64,000 nucleotides of DNA from Terrisporobacter mayombei (GTDB taxonomy: Bacteria > Bacillota > Clostridia > Peptostreptococcales > Peptostreptococcaceae). The position numbers and the translations under genes were made by a program. Below are positions 1 through 7,955 of the stretch, piece by piece (the stretch's first letter is position 1; each line of letters begins with the position of its first letter). A model generated the notes under the pieces. That model saw nothing but the letters and a program-made list of their open reading frames with translations. It was not told where the DNA came from and made no database searches. The DNA lies in contig NZ_JAHZMP010000002.1 of assembly GCF_020748465.1 (NCBI RefSeq), positions 310,001 to 374,000 on the forward strand, given 5' to 3'.

Positions 1-54
1 GAAAATAAAGAAGAAATTGAAAAAATTGTTTTAATGCTTGGATATGAACTATAA
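1..54 (+). CDS. C-terminal end of an unidentified protein (5' end outside window)
   Basis: Frame 1 is open from the first base and ends at TAA 52-54. It encodes the last 17 residues of a protein, ending in LGYEL. The Lys/Glu-rich composition and codon use match the neighbouring genes. No motif is present, so the product cannot be named. Confidence 0.45.
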   Translation, partial: ENKEEIEKIVLMLGYEL

Positions 55-191
55 TGAATGATAATTATATACTGGATTTTAATTGAAAAAAATGGTAGTA
101 TTATATATAACTATGATTTAATATATCAAAATCTAAAATATTTTTAAAGAATTTGCAGAATTTGTTTAAGTAAAAAATCATAGGGTATCTA

Positions 192-205
192 TTACTTATA
201 AGTAA
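192..205. promoter_or_regulatory. Perfect 14-bp palindrome upstream of rubrerythrin, candidate PerR-type operator
   Basis: TTACTTATAAGTAA is a perfect palindrome about 34 bases before the rubrerythrin start codon. Clostridial reverse rubrerythrins are known to be repressed by PerR, whose boxes are AT-rich palindromes of similar size. The match to the classical PerR box (TTATAATnATTATAA) is only partial, so the regulator is an inference. Confidence 0.4.
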
Positions 206-238
206 AAAAGATAATATTTATTGGGAGGGTATAATACT

Positions 239-781
239 ATGAAAAAATTTGTATGTACAGTATGTGGATATATTCATGAAGGAGAAACTGCTCCAGAAGC
301 ATGTCCAGTATGTAAAGTAGGAGCTGAAAAGTTCGAAGAAATGAAAGGTGAAATGAATTGGGCTGATGAGCACAGAATAGGTGTAGCTCAAGGAGTTGAT
401 GAAGAAATAGTTGAAGGACTTAGAGCTAACTTCACTGGAGAATGTACAGAGGTTGGTATGTACTTAGCAATGAGTAGACAAGCTGATAGAGAAGGGTATC
501 CAGAAGTTGCTGAAGCTTACAAAAGAATAGCATTTGAAGAAGCAGAGCATGCTGCTAAATTTGCTGAGTTATTAGGTGAAGTAGTAATTGCTGATACTAA
601 AGAAAATTTAAGAGTTAGAGTTGATGCTGAGTACGGAGCTACTGAAGGAAAATTAAAAATAGCTAAGAGAGCTAAAGAATTAGGATTAGATGCTATACAT
701 GATACAGTTCATGAAATGTGTAAAGATGAAGCTAGACATGGTAAAGCATTCTTAGGATTATTAGAAAGATACTTCGGATAA
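239..781 (+). CDS. rbr: Reverse rubrerythrin (rubredoxin-like domain first, diiron domain second)
   Basis: This is a cytoplasmic non-haem iron protein that reduces hydrogen peroxide and oxygen in anaerobes, taking electrons from NADH through rubredoxin-type partners. Its 180 residues begin with a rubredoxin-like knuckle (Cys6, Cys9, Cys22, Cys25). A four-helix ferritin-like domain follows, with diiron ligands in EEAEHAAKF and DEARHGKAF. The domain order is reversed relative to classical rubrerythrin, as in the oxygen-induced clostridial proteins. I chose ATG 239 because GGGAGGG lies ten bases before it and the protein then starts [11 protein letters not shown]; an upstream ATG at 221 has no ribosome binding site. 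It is a single gene with its own terminator. Confidence 0.93.
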   Translation: MKKFVCTVCGYIHEGETAPEACPVCKVGAEKFEEMKGEMNWADEHRIGVAQGVDEEIVEGLRANFTGECTEVGMYLAMSRQADREGYPEVAEAYKRIAFEEAEHAAKFAELLGEVVIADTKENLRVRVDAEYGATEGKLKIAKRAKELGLDAIHDTVHEMCKDEARHGKAFLGLLERYFG

Positions 782-813
782 GATTTTCTATAAATAAATT
801 AGCAACAAATTAA

Positions 814-879
814 AATATGCTTTTTCTTATGATGAGTGGTTTCATTAACTATTTATTGTGAGGAGGAGCATATTTTTTT
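814..879 (+). terminator. Rubrerythrin terminator
   Basis: AATATGCT at 814 pairs with AGCATATT, and the pairing extends inward through G-U pairs to about 16 bp. A run of T follows. It lies just after the rubrerythrin stop codon. Confidence 0.75.
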
Positions 880-922
880 ATATAGTGGATATTATAATAA
901 AAAAATTATTTTAATAAAATGA

Positions 923-951
923 TTGACAATATGAAAAAAAATGCATATCAT
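923..951 (+). promoter_or_regulatory. Sigma-A promoter of the aromatic amino acid operon
   Basis: TTGACA (923-928), a 17-base spacer and TATCAT (946-951) lie about 60 bases before the leader peptide ORF. Transcription would start near 958 and read through the leader and attenuator into aroF. Confidence 0.75.
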
Positions 952-1012
952 TAATAAAAACTAATAAAATTAATTTAATGTTTTAAATTAAAATTTAGGA
1001 AGGGAAAAAATC

Positions 1013-1147
1013 ATGGAAAAATTAGAAAAGAATTTAACTGCAAAATTTTATAACTTTTTCTATTTTATGTTCTGGGGCTTTTATTTTAGCGCTGGCTACT
1101 TATTTTGCAGAAAAAAATATAAAATCTTTTCTAATGAGTTATTATAG
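1013..1147 (+). CDS. Aromatic-rich leader peptide of the aro operon (44 aa)
   Basis: This short ORF has a good ribosome binding site (AGGAAGGG) and starts at ATG 1013. Fifteen of its 44 residues are aromatic (9 Phe, 5 Tyr, 1 Trp), and 13 of these fall within residues 12-31, for example FFYFMFWGFYF at 15-25. It lies between a strong promoter and a terminator directly in front of aroF. This is the layout of ribosome-mediated attenuation leaders such as PheL and TrpL, where the ribosome stalls when charged aromatic tRNAs are scarce. The peptide probably has no function after synthesis. The position and composition are seen directly; the mechanism is inferred. Confidence 0.85.
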   Translation: MEKLEKNLTAKFYNFFYFMFWGFYFSAGYLFCRKKYKIFSNELL

Positions 1148-1216
1148 ATCTTAATATATCTATAAACATGAATGACTAAGTGTATTTTAAATTTGTTTAT
1201 TCCAGAGGACTCATTA
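1132..1216 (+). promoter_or_regulatory. Antiterminator pairing of the aro attenuator
   Basis: TAATGAGT (1132-1139), inside leader codons 40-43, is perfectly complementary to ACTCATTA (1209-1216), the core of the terminator's 5' arm. A ribosome stalled in the aromatic codons (about 1046-1105) leaves 1132-1139 free to pair and so blocks the terminator. A ribosome that reaches the stop codon at 1145-1147 covers it. The geometry fits classical attenuation. Confidence 0.7.
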
Positions 1217-1231
1217 TGAGTTCTCTTTTTT
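1204..1231 (+). terminator. Attenuator terminator before aroF
   Basis: AGAGGACTCAT (1204-1214) pairs with ATGAGTTCTCT (1216-1226, one G-U pair) and is followed by six T. It ends 29 bases before the aroF start codon, so it can only act on the aro transcript itself. Confidence 0.85.
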
Positions 1232-1259
1232 ATTACAAAAAATTAAGGAGGAAGTAAAA

Positions 1260-2273
1260 ATGGTAGTGATTTTAAAACCAGGTACTAGTGAAGAGGAGAT
1301 AAAAATGATAATAAAAGAACTGGAAAGTTTAAATGTATCAGTGGATAAGAGTAAGGGAACAGAATGTACCATACTTGGATTAGTTGGAGAAACTAGAAAT
1401 ATAGATCCATGGTTTATTGAATCTCATGAATGTGTACAAAAGGTTATGAAGGTGCAAGAACCTTTTAAAAAAGCAAATAGAATGTTCCACCCAGAAAATA
1501 CAGTGGTAGATGTTTGTGGTCAAAAAATTGGTGGAAAGAAAATTGCTATGATAGCAGGTCCTTGTTCAGTGGAAAATGAAGAACAAATAAAATTAGTTGC
1601 AAAAGAAGTTAAAAAATACGGTGGAGGATTCTTAAGAGGTGGAGCATTCAAACCTAGAACATCGCCATACAGTTTCCAAGGATTAAAATATGAAGGACTT
1701 GATTTGTTAAACAAAGCCAAAAAAGAAACTGGACTTCCAATAGTAACAGAAATAATGTCTCCTTGTGATATACCCAAATTCGTAGAATGTGCAGACATAA
1801 TTCAAGTAGGTGCTAGAAATATGCAAAACTTTGATTTGTTAAAAGAGTTGGGAAAAACAAATAAACCAATTTTATTAAAAAGAGGTTTATCAGCAACAAT
1901 TGAAGAGTTATTGATGAGTGCAGAATACATTATGGCAGGAGGAAACGAAAATGTTATTCTTTGTGAAAGAGGAATAAGAACTTTTGAAACTTACACAAGA
2001 AATACACTGGACTTAAGTATAATTCCAGCTATTAAAAAATTAAGTCATCTTCCAGTAGTAGTAGACCCAAGTCACGCTACAGGAAAATGGTGGATGGTAG
2101 AATCTCTTTCAAAAGCAGCCATAGCTGTAGGTGCGGATGGACTTATTATAGAAGTTCATAACGATCCTAAAAATGCATTGTGTGATGGTGCACAATCTAT
2201 AAAACCAGAGGTATTTGCAGATTTAATGGGTGAACTTAAAATAATTTCAAATGCAGTGGGAAGAGAAATATAA
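1260..2273 (+). CDS. aroF: 3-deoxy-7-phosphoheptulonate (DAHP) synthase
   Basis: This enzyme condenses phosphoenolpyruvate with erythrose 4-phosphate, the committed step of the shikimate pathway. The 337-residue protein has an N-terminal ferredoxin-like regulatory domain (residues 1-75), typical of the short type I-beta DAHP synthases. A TIM-barrel catalytic domain follows, with AGPCSVE near residue 100, RGGAFKPRTSPYSFQG and the C-terminal VVDPSHATGK motif. The N-terminal domain usually gives feedback control by Phe or Tyr in this class. GGAGG stands nine bases before ATG 1260. It is the first gene of the attenuated aroF-aroA-aroC-pheA-tyrA operon. Confidence 0.96.
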   Translation: MVVILKPGTSEEEIKMIIKELESLNVSVDKSKGTECTILGLVGETRNIDPWFIESHECVQKVMKVQEPFKKANRMFHPENTVVDVCGQKIGGKKIAMIAGPCSVENEEQIKLVAKEVKKYGGGFLRGGAFKPRTSPYSFQGLKYEGLDLLNKAKKETGLPIVTEIMSPCDIPKFVECADIIQVGARNMQNFDLLKELGKTNKPILLKRGLSATIEELLMSAEYIMAGGNENVILCERGIRTFETYTRNTLDLSIIPAIKKLSHLPVVVDPSHATGKWWMVESLSKAAIAVGADGLIIEVHNDPKNALCDGAQSIKPEVFADLMGELKIISNAVGREI

Positions 2274-2306
2274 ATTTTACCTTAAATTAAAGAAAGGAGG
2301 GTAAAA

Positions 2307-3602
2307 ATGGGAAATTTAAAAATTTATCCATCAAAGTTAAAAGGAGAATTAAAAATACCGCCTTCAAAGAGTATGGCACATAGAGCAATTATTTGTGCAG
2401 CTTTAAGTGATAAATTATGTAGAATTGATAATATAGATTATTCAGATGATATTATTGCAACAATAGAAGCCATGAAGTCTTTAGGTGCAATAATCACAAA
2501 ACATGAAGATTGTGTGGAGGTAGTTGGAGTCTACAAAGATATACAGGATACAAGACAAAATAAAGTGATAGACTGTAATGAATCAGGATCTACTTTAAGA
2601 TTTTTAGTTCCAATATCTTTGTTATTTGAGGGGTCTAGTAGATTTATTGGAAGAGGAAACCTAGGAAAAAGACCACTTACCACATACTACAATATTTTTG
2701 ATAAACAAAATATAAAATACTCTTTTGAAAAAGATATTCTAAATTTGGAAGTAGAAGGAGTATTAAAAGGTGGAACTTTTGAAGTGGAGGGAAATGTAAG
2801 CTCGCAATTTATAAGTGGTTTATTATTTACACTACCACTATTAAAAGAAGATTCAAAAATAATAATTACAACTGATTTGGAGTCAAAATCTTATGTAGAT
2901 TTAACTTTAAAAGTACTAAAAGATTTTGGGATAGAAATAATTAATAAAAATCACAAGGAATTTATAATTAGGGGAAATCAAAAATATGAAGGGCGTAATT
3001 ATAGAGTGGAAGGTGATTATTCTCAAGGAGCATTTTTCTTATGTGCTGATGCCATAGGAAATGAGATTTTATGTAAGGATCTTAATATTGACTCTCTTCA
3101 AGGAGATAAAGAAGTTATTAATATTTTAAGAAAAATGAATGTGGATATTATAGCAAAGAAAAATGAGATTGAAGGCAAAAGAAGAAAAAAATTAAAATCA
3201 ACTTATATTGATGGAAGTCAGTGTCCAGACATAATACCTATTATTACTTCAGTAGCAGCTTTGGCAAAGGGAAAAACTGAAATAGTGAATGTGGGAAGAC
3301 TTAGAATAAAAGAGTGTGATAGACTTTCTGCCATAACTAGTGAACTTAATAAACTTGGTGCAAATATTATTGAAAAGGAAGATAGCATAATAGTTGAGGG
3401 TGTAGATGAATTGGAAGGTAATGTGGAAGTTTGGAGTCATAAGGATCACAGAATAGCCATGACATTAGCAATAGTATCAAGTAGATGCAAAAAACCTATA
3501 GTAATTAAGGACTATGACTGTGTATCAAAATCCTATCCAAAGTTTTTTGAAGATTTTGAAAAAATAGGAGGTATAAGTGTTGAGTGGAATGTGGGGCAAT
3601 AA
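2307..3602 (+). CDS. aroA: 3-phosphoshikimate 1-carboxyvinyltransferase (EPSP synthase)
   Basis: AroA transfers the enolpyruvyl group of PEP to shikimate 3-phosphate, the sixth shikimate step. The 431-residue protein shows the substrate-binding PPSKSMAHRA near the N-terminus. It also has NESGSTLRFL and LGKRPL in place of the usual GNAGT..LG.RP region, the RIKECDRL segment and a final DHRIAMTLAI motif. It has the usual length for a two-domain EPSP synthase. The SGS variant of the GNAGT loop is typical of the glyphosate-tolerant-like class, but tolerance cannot be judged from this alone. AAAGGAGGG lies before the start, and the 3' end overlaps aroC. Confidence 0.95.
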   Translation: MGNLKIYPSKLKGELKIPPSKSMAHRAIICAALSDKLCRIDNIDYSDDIIATIEAMKSLGAIITKHEDCVEVVGVYKDIQDTRQNKVIDCNESGSTLRFLVPISLLFEGSSRFIGRGNLGKRPLTTYYNIFDKQNIKYSFEKDILNLEVEGVLKGGTFEVEGNVSSQFISGLLFTLPLLKEDSKIIITTDLESKSYVDLTLKVLKDFGIEIINKNHKEFIIRGNQKYEGRNYRVEGDYSQGAFFLCADAIGNEILCKDLNIDSLQGDKEVINILRKMNVDIIAKKNEIEGKRRKKLKSTYIDGSQCPDIIPIITSVAALAKGKTEIVNVGRLRIKECDRLSAITSELNKLGANIIEKEDSIIVEGVDELEGNVEVWSHKDHRIAMTLAIVSSRCKKPIVIKDYDCVSKSYPKFFEDFEKIGGISVEWNVGQ

Positions 3603-4659
3603 TATAAAGATTTCTATTTTTGGAGAATCCCATGGAAATGCTATTGGTATTAATATGGATAACTTACCATCTGGATTTACTTTAGACATGAAAGAAATTA
3701 TGAGGGAGATGAAAAGAAGAGCTCCTGGTAATAATAATCTTTCAACATTAAGAAAAGAAGATGATGAGCCAGAAGTATTAAGTGGATATTTTGAAGGAAA
3801 AACTACAGGAACTCCTCTTTGTGCAATTATTAGAAACAAAGATAATAAATCAAAGGATTATTCTAAGATTAAGAATGTGATGAGGCCTGGTCATGGAGAT
3901 TATCCAGGCTTTGTAAAATACAATGGATTTAATGATTATAGGGGAGGCGGTCATTTTTCTGGAAGAATAACAGCACCTTTAGTATTTGCAGGAGCAATTT
4001 GCAAGCAAATATTAAGAGAAGAAAAAATTGAAATTGTAGCTCATATTCAATCTATAGGAGATATAAAAGATAAAAGTTTTCTAGACTGTGATTTAGATAA
4101 AGAATTAATAAACTATTTGAAATATGAAGAATTTCCTTTAATAAATAAAAATTTAGAAGATAAAATGAAAAATGTAATTCTTAATGCTAGAAAAGAAGGT
4201 GACTCAGTAGGAGGAGTTATAGAATGTATGATTTTAGGTATGAAAGCAGGCATAGGAAGTCCTTTTTTTGACTCTGTTGAATCAACTCTAGCTCATTTGA
4301 TGTTCTCAGTTCCAGCTGTAAAAGGAATTGAATTTGGGATAGGATTTGATATAACAAAGATAAAAGGTTCAAAAGCCAATGACGAGTATTATTTAGATGA
4401 AGAAAAAATTAAAACAAAAACTAATAATAACGGTGGAATAAGTGGCGGAATAACAAATGGCATGCCAATAATATTTAGGGTGGCAATAAAACCAACTCCC
4501 TCAATATATAAAGAACAAAGTAGCGTGGATATACGAACTATGGAAGAAACTACTTTAAAAATTGAAGGAAGACACGATCCTTGCATTGCACAAAGAGCAT
4601 TACCTGTTATAGAAGGAGTTAGTGCCATTGGAATTTTAGATCTTATTAAAAATAGTTAA
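3580..4659 (+). CDS. aroC: Chorismate synthase
   Basis: AroC eliminates phosphate from EPSP to make chorismate and needs reduced FMN. Diagnostic segments are FGESHGNAIG at the N-terminus, RPGHGDYPG, RGGGHFSGRIT and EGRHDPCIAQRALPVIE at the C-terminus. The reading frame opens at GTG 3577, but TTG 3580 gives the familiar MSGMWGNN start and sits eight bases after GGAGG (3567-3571). ATG 3589 is the other option. The start lies inside the end of aroA, so the two genes are translationally linked. The protein has about 359 residues, the normal length. Confidence 0.94.
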   Translation: MSGMWGNNIKISIFGESHGNAIGINMDNLPSGFTLDMKEIMREMKRRAPGNNNLSTLRKEDDEPEVLSGYFEGKTTGTPLCAIIRNKDNKSKDYSKIKNVMRPGHGDYPGFVKYNGFNDYRGGGHFSGRITAPLVFAGAICKQILREEKIEIVAHIQSIGDIKDKSFLDCDLDKELINYLKYEEFPLINKNLEDKMKNVILNARKEGDSVGGVIECMILGMKAGIGSPFFDSVESTLAHLMFSVPAVKGIEFGIGFDITKIKGSKANDEYYLDEEKIKTKTNNNGGISGGITNGMPIIFRVAIKPTPSIYKEQSSVDIRTMEETTLKIEGRHDPCIAQRALPVIEGVSAIGILDLIKNS

Positions 4660-4675
4660 AATAGGGGGAAGAATA

Positions 4676-5545
4676 GTGGATTTATATGACTATAGAAAAG
4701 GAGTTTTAATTAAAAATAAAAGTAATATAAAAATAGGATACCAAGGAATAAAAGGATCTTTCAGCGAAGAGGCAATGATAGAATTCTTTGGAGAAAATCA
4801 AAATGAAGTAAGTTATGATAAATTTGAAGATGTTTTTATCGCTTTAGAAAAAGATGAAATAGATTATGGGATTTTACCTTTTGAAAATTCATGTACTGGA
4901 GCAATAACTGCTGTATATGATCTGTTATCAAAATATGGATTTTACATTGTGGGAGAAGAGTGTATAAAAATAAAACAAAATCTGTTGGGAATAAACGGTT
5001 CTAAGCTTGAGGATATTGAAGAAGTTTATTCTCACCCTCAAGGTTTTGAACAAAGTAAAAATTTCTTAAAAAATCATGATAACTTAAAATTGATATACTT
5101 TTACAACACAGCCATAAGTGCAAAACATGTTTCAGATTTAAATGATAAAAGTAAGGCAGCTATTGCCAGTGAAAGAGCAGCAAAAATTTATGGGTTGGAT
5201 ATAATAGAAAAAGAGATAAACGACAATGAAAGTAACAATACAAAGTTTGTAATAATTAGCAGAAAACTAGAGTTAAGTAATGATTGTAATAAAATGACTG
5301 TAACATTTTCTTTAGATAATAAAGCAGGAACTTTATATAATTTTCTTAAACATTTTGCAGAAAATAAAATTAACATGGTAAAAATAGAATCTCGACCAAG
5401 TAAAAGCAGGTTGTGGGAATATGTTTTATATGTTGATTTTGAAGGTAATATTAACGATGAAAATGTAAAAAATGCTATAAATATAATTGAACAAAAAAGT
5501 AAGTATTTTAAGTTATTGGGGTGTTATAAAAAGAAAGAAATTTAA
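4676..5545 (+). CDS. pheA: Prephenate dehydratase, PDT plus ACT domains
   Basis: PheA converts prephenate to phenylpyruvate on the phenylalanine branch. The 289-residue protein starts at GTG 4676 after GGGGGAAG. The PDT domain (about 19-200) contains GYQGIKGSFSEEA, the GILPFENS segment and the catalytic NTKFVII motif. The C-terminal ACT domain (from about 208) has the Phe-binding ESRPSKSRLWEY segment, so allosteric inhibition by Phe is likely. The roughly 18 residues before the PDT domain are too short for a chorismate mutase domain, which many clostridial PheA proteins carry. The mutase must therefore be encoded elsewhere. Confidence 0.93.
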   Translation: MDLYDYRKGVLIKNKSNIKIGYQGIKGSFSEEAMIEFFGENQNEVSYDKFEDVFIALEKDEIDYGILPFENSCTGAITAVYDLLSKYGFYIVGEECIKIKQNLLGINGSKLEDIEEVYSHPQGFEQSKNFLKNHDNLKLIYFYNTAISAKHVSDLNDKSKAAIASERAAKIYGLDIIEKEINDNESNNTKFVIISRKLELSNDCNKMTVTFSLDNKAGTLYNFLKHFAENKINMVKIESRPSKSRLWEYVLYVDFEGNINDENVKNAINIIEQKSKYFKLLGCYKKKEI

Positions 5546-5555
5546 GAGGTGTTTT

Positions 5556-6395
5556 ATGAAAATATTAATTGTAGGCCTTGGTGTAATTGGTGGAGGATAT
5601 GCCATGGCCCTAAAAGAAGCAGGATATAAAGAAGTTTATGGAGTAGACAAAAATGCAGACACTTTAGATAAAGCAAAAAAATTAGGCATTATAAAAGAAG
5701 GATTTATAAATGCAGATGAAATAATTTCTAAGGTGGACTTAATCGTTCTTGCCATATATCCTAATTTAGTAAAAAAATTTATTATTAGAAATAAAAATAA
5801 ATTTAAGAAAAATGCTTTAATTACAGATGTGACAGGAATAAAAGAGTTATTTATTCATGATATAACTGAAATCTTGCCAGAAAATATTGATTTTGTATTT
5901 GCTCATCCCATGGCTGGAAGGGAAAAAAAAGGTATAGATTATGCTACAAATAAAGTATTTGAAGGTGCAAATTTTTTAATAATTGAAAATAATAAAAATA
6001 AAGAAGAAAATTTAAAACTAATAGAAGGACTTGCGTATGAAATGGGTTTTAAGCATATTAGAAGAACTACTCCTAAGTTTCATGATGAAATGATAGCATT
6101 TACAAGTCAATTGCCACATGTTCTTGCTGTAGCCTTAATAAATAGTGATTTGGAAAATAGAAATACAGGGAAATTTATTGGTGATAGCTATAGAGATTTA
6201 ACTAGAATTGCAAATATGAATGAAGATTTATGGAGTTTATTGTTTTTAGGAAATAAAGAAAATTTACTTACTGTTATAAATAATTTTGAACAGGAAGTAA
6301 ATAAAATAAAAAAATGTATAGAAGATGAAGATAAAAGTGGATTAGAAGAATTATTTATAAGATCTACAAAGAGAAGAGAAAGATTATGTAAATAA
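5556..6395 (+). CDS. tyrA: Prephenate dehydrogenase
   Basis: TyrA oxidatively decarboxylates prephenate to 4-hydroxyphenylpyruvate for tyrosine synthesis. The 279-residue protein begins with a Rossmann dinucleotide-binding loop (VGLGVIGGGYAMAL). It contains the HPMAGREKKG catalytic segment and a helical C-terminal domain with FTSQLPHVLA. I used ATG 5556, ten bases after the pheA stop codon with AAGAGGTG in front. A longer frame from 5487 would run inside pheA and lacks support. No ACT domain is present. It is the last gene of the operon. Confidence 0.93.
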   Translation: MKILIVGLGVIGGGYAMALKEAGYKEVYGVDKNADTLDKAKKLGIIKEGFINADEIISKVDLIVLAIYPNLVKKFIIRNKNKFKKNALITDVTGIKELFIHDITEILPENIDFVFAHPMAGREKKGIDYATNKVFEGANFLIIENNKNKEENLKLIEGLAYEMGFKHIRRTTPKFHDEMIAFTSQLPHVLAVALINSDLENRNTGKFIGDSYRDLTRIANMNEDLWSLLFLGNKENLLTVINNFEQEVNKIKKCIEDEDKSGLEELFIRSTKRRERLCK

Positions 6396-6463
6396 ACTAT
6401 AAAGTATAATTAAGAAAGGAAAAAGTTTAAATTAAAATATGGAAATTGATTATTTGTATAAAA

Positions 6464-6508
6464 AAAAAGCTTAAAGGAATAATTTATATTAAACCTTTAA
6501 GCTTTTTA
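6464..6508. terminator. Bidirectional terminator between tyrA and the pfoR-like gene
   Basis: A stem of about 14 bp (AAAAAGCTTAAAGG with CCTTTAAGCTTTTT) is flanked by A and T runs on both sides. It therefore serves the aro operon and the convergent minus-strand gene. Confidence 0.85.
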
Positions 6509-6526
6509 ATTTGCTATTTAAATATA

Positions 6527-7567
6527 TTAAGCAGCTGTATCATCTGAGTTAGTTCCACGAACTACATCAGCAGTAGTTATTTTGTAGTTTTTGAATATTG
6601 CATATCCTATGAAACCAGCAACTATAGATACAAAAGCACAACCAGCAGCTGTTATTACAACTTTTATAGGATCATTGTAAGCGAACATTACTGCAAGACC
6701 AGCTATTGGAGTAGCAGTTCCTGGAGAATTGTTTACAAGTCCCATCATAGCTATTATTACACCAGACATTGCACCACCTATAAAGTTAGTAACATATACT
6801 GGTACTGGGTTAGCAGATATTAAGTCAGCTTGAGTTAATGGCTCTATAGCAACTGATATATTATCTTTCTTAGAACCGAACTTCATTTTTGAGAAGAATA
6901 CGAAGTTCATGAAAGAAGATCCAAATACTGATAAAGCACCTATTGCCATTGGGGCACCAGTTAAACCTATCATAGCTGTTAAAGCCATTGAGCTAAGTGG
7001 AGCAGTAGCAACAACTGTTATTAAACCACCAAGTATTATACCCATTAATATTGGAGATGCAGATGAAGCTTGAGTTAAAACTGTACCTATTGTTTCAAGT
7101 ACACCATTTACAACTGGACTTGTAAAGTGTCCTATAGCGAAAGCAAGTGGTGCAGCTACTAATATTATAACTATTAGATCAAGTCCAGCAGGAACTTTTT
7201 CTTCTAATTTCTTTATTACAAATGATATTAAGTAACCTGCTATAAATCCTGGTAATATTTTAAAGTTTAGACATGTAAGACCAACCATTACAGCATATAC
7301 TGGAGAAACTCCAAGAGCTAGTGGTACTAAAGTTGCAGCTGCAACACCACCTAATGAACCGTTTGCTGCTCCAACGTTTTCAAGGAATTTTATTCCTAAA
7401 ACTTCACCAAAGAATGAGAAGTGGAAAGCTTCAACTAAGAATGATGCAACAGCAGCGTTTGCAAGTCCACCCATTGCTTTCATACCTTGTGGCGCTTTGT
7501 AACTAAATAAAGTAAATAGTGCTAATACTACTAATAATAAAGCAGTACCTGTTAAAATTTGAATCAT
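6527..7567 (-). CDS. pfoR: PfoR/PTS EIIC-type membrane protein
   Basis: This very hydrophobic 346-residue protein has about nine to ten membrane segments. It resembles the PTS_EIIC_2 family, which includes PfoR (PfoS), the membrane protein described upstream of perfringolysin O in C. perfringens. Members look like a PTS sugar permease domain without the EIIA and EIIB parts, and their substrate is not established. The Gly/Ala-rich helices and the conserved Asn-Pro-Val-Pro segment near residue 246 fit. No toxin gene is nearby. It is monocistronic, with its own promoter and a long folded leader. Confidence 0.75.
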   Translation of the reverse strand: MIQILTGTALLLVVLALFTLFSYKAPQGMKAMGGLANAAVASFLVEAFHFSFFGEVLGIKFLENVGAANGSLGGVAAATLVPLALGVSPVYAVMVGLTCLNFKILPGFIAGYLISFVIKKLEEKVPAGLDLIVIILVAAPLAFAIGHFTSPVVNGVLETIGTVLTQASSASPILMGIILGGLITVVATAPLSSMALTAMIGLTGAPMAIGALSVFGSSFMNFVFFSKMKFGSKKDNISVAIEPLTQADLISANPVPVYVTNFIGGAMSGVIIAMMGLVNNSPGTATPIAGLAVMFAYNDPIKVVITAAGCAFVSIVAGFIGYAIFKNYKITTADVVRGTNSDDTAA

Positions 7568-7673
7568 ATCGATTTCCTCCTAAAATTAGTGCAATTCCTC
7601 TGAAATTGTGTAAGGAATTAAATTTTCAAGGATAAGCCTTTCCTCAATCGATGAAAGATTTCCTCTTACGTAT
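7568..7673 (-). promoter_or_regulatory. Structured 5' leader of the pfoR-like gene
   Basis: About 105 transcribed bases separate the predicted start site from the ATG. They contain several complementary pairs: AATTCCT with AGGAATT (7593-7599 and 7613-7619), AAGG with CCTT in 7628-7640, and ATCGATT (7646-7652, read on the minus strand) with AATCGAT (7568-7574), which sits between the GGAGG site and the start codon. The last pair could control access to the start. I could not match it to a known riboswitch class. Confidence 0.45.
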
Positions 7674-7680
7674 AAAAATC

Positions 7681-7709
7681 ATTTTACATTAAAATTATTA
7701 ATTTGTAAA
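7681..7709 (-). promoter_or_regulatory. Promoter of the pfoR-like gene
   Basis: On the minus strand TTTACA (7709-7704), a 17-base spacer and TAAAAT (7686-7681) form a good sigma-A promoter. The start would lie near 7674. Confidence 0.65.
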
Positions 7710-7849
7710 CACATTTTTCGACAAAAAGTTTCAAAAAGCAAAATTTTATATATATTGTAAAAATTTCATTAAATAATAATGTTTAAAATATGAATATTTT
7801 TAAATTTTAATTTAAGTATTTATTATAGTAGAAACTGAATGATATTAAA

Positions 7850-7888
7850 AAAAAGAATTTTATGTATGTATAAGTAAAATTCTTTTTA
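7850..7888 (+). terminator. Hairpin with T-run upstream of pyrC
   Basis: AAAAGAATTTTA pairs with TAAAATTCTTTT across a 12-base loop, followed by TTATTTTTTT. No plus-strand gene precedes it, so it is either an attenuator on a longer pyrC leader or insulation between divergent genes. A possible -10 (TACAAT, about 7909) lies after it, which favours insulation. The remaining bases of 7681-7955 show nothing else recognisable. Confidence 0.5.
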
Positions 7889-7955
7889 TTTTTTTATAAA
7901 GAATGGTACAATATTTATAATTTATATATAAATAGATATTGCAAAGGAGATATTT

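Noticed and set aside
1148..1260. T-box riboswitch before aroF
   Set aside because: No T-box sequence (AGGGTGGNACCGCG-like) and no specifier stem pattern; the leader ORF with alternative pairing explains the terminator.
6527..7567. Toxin locus because of the PfoR-type protein
   Set aside because: No cytolysin gene is next to it; the family is widespread without toxins.
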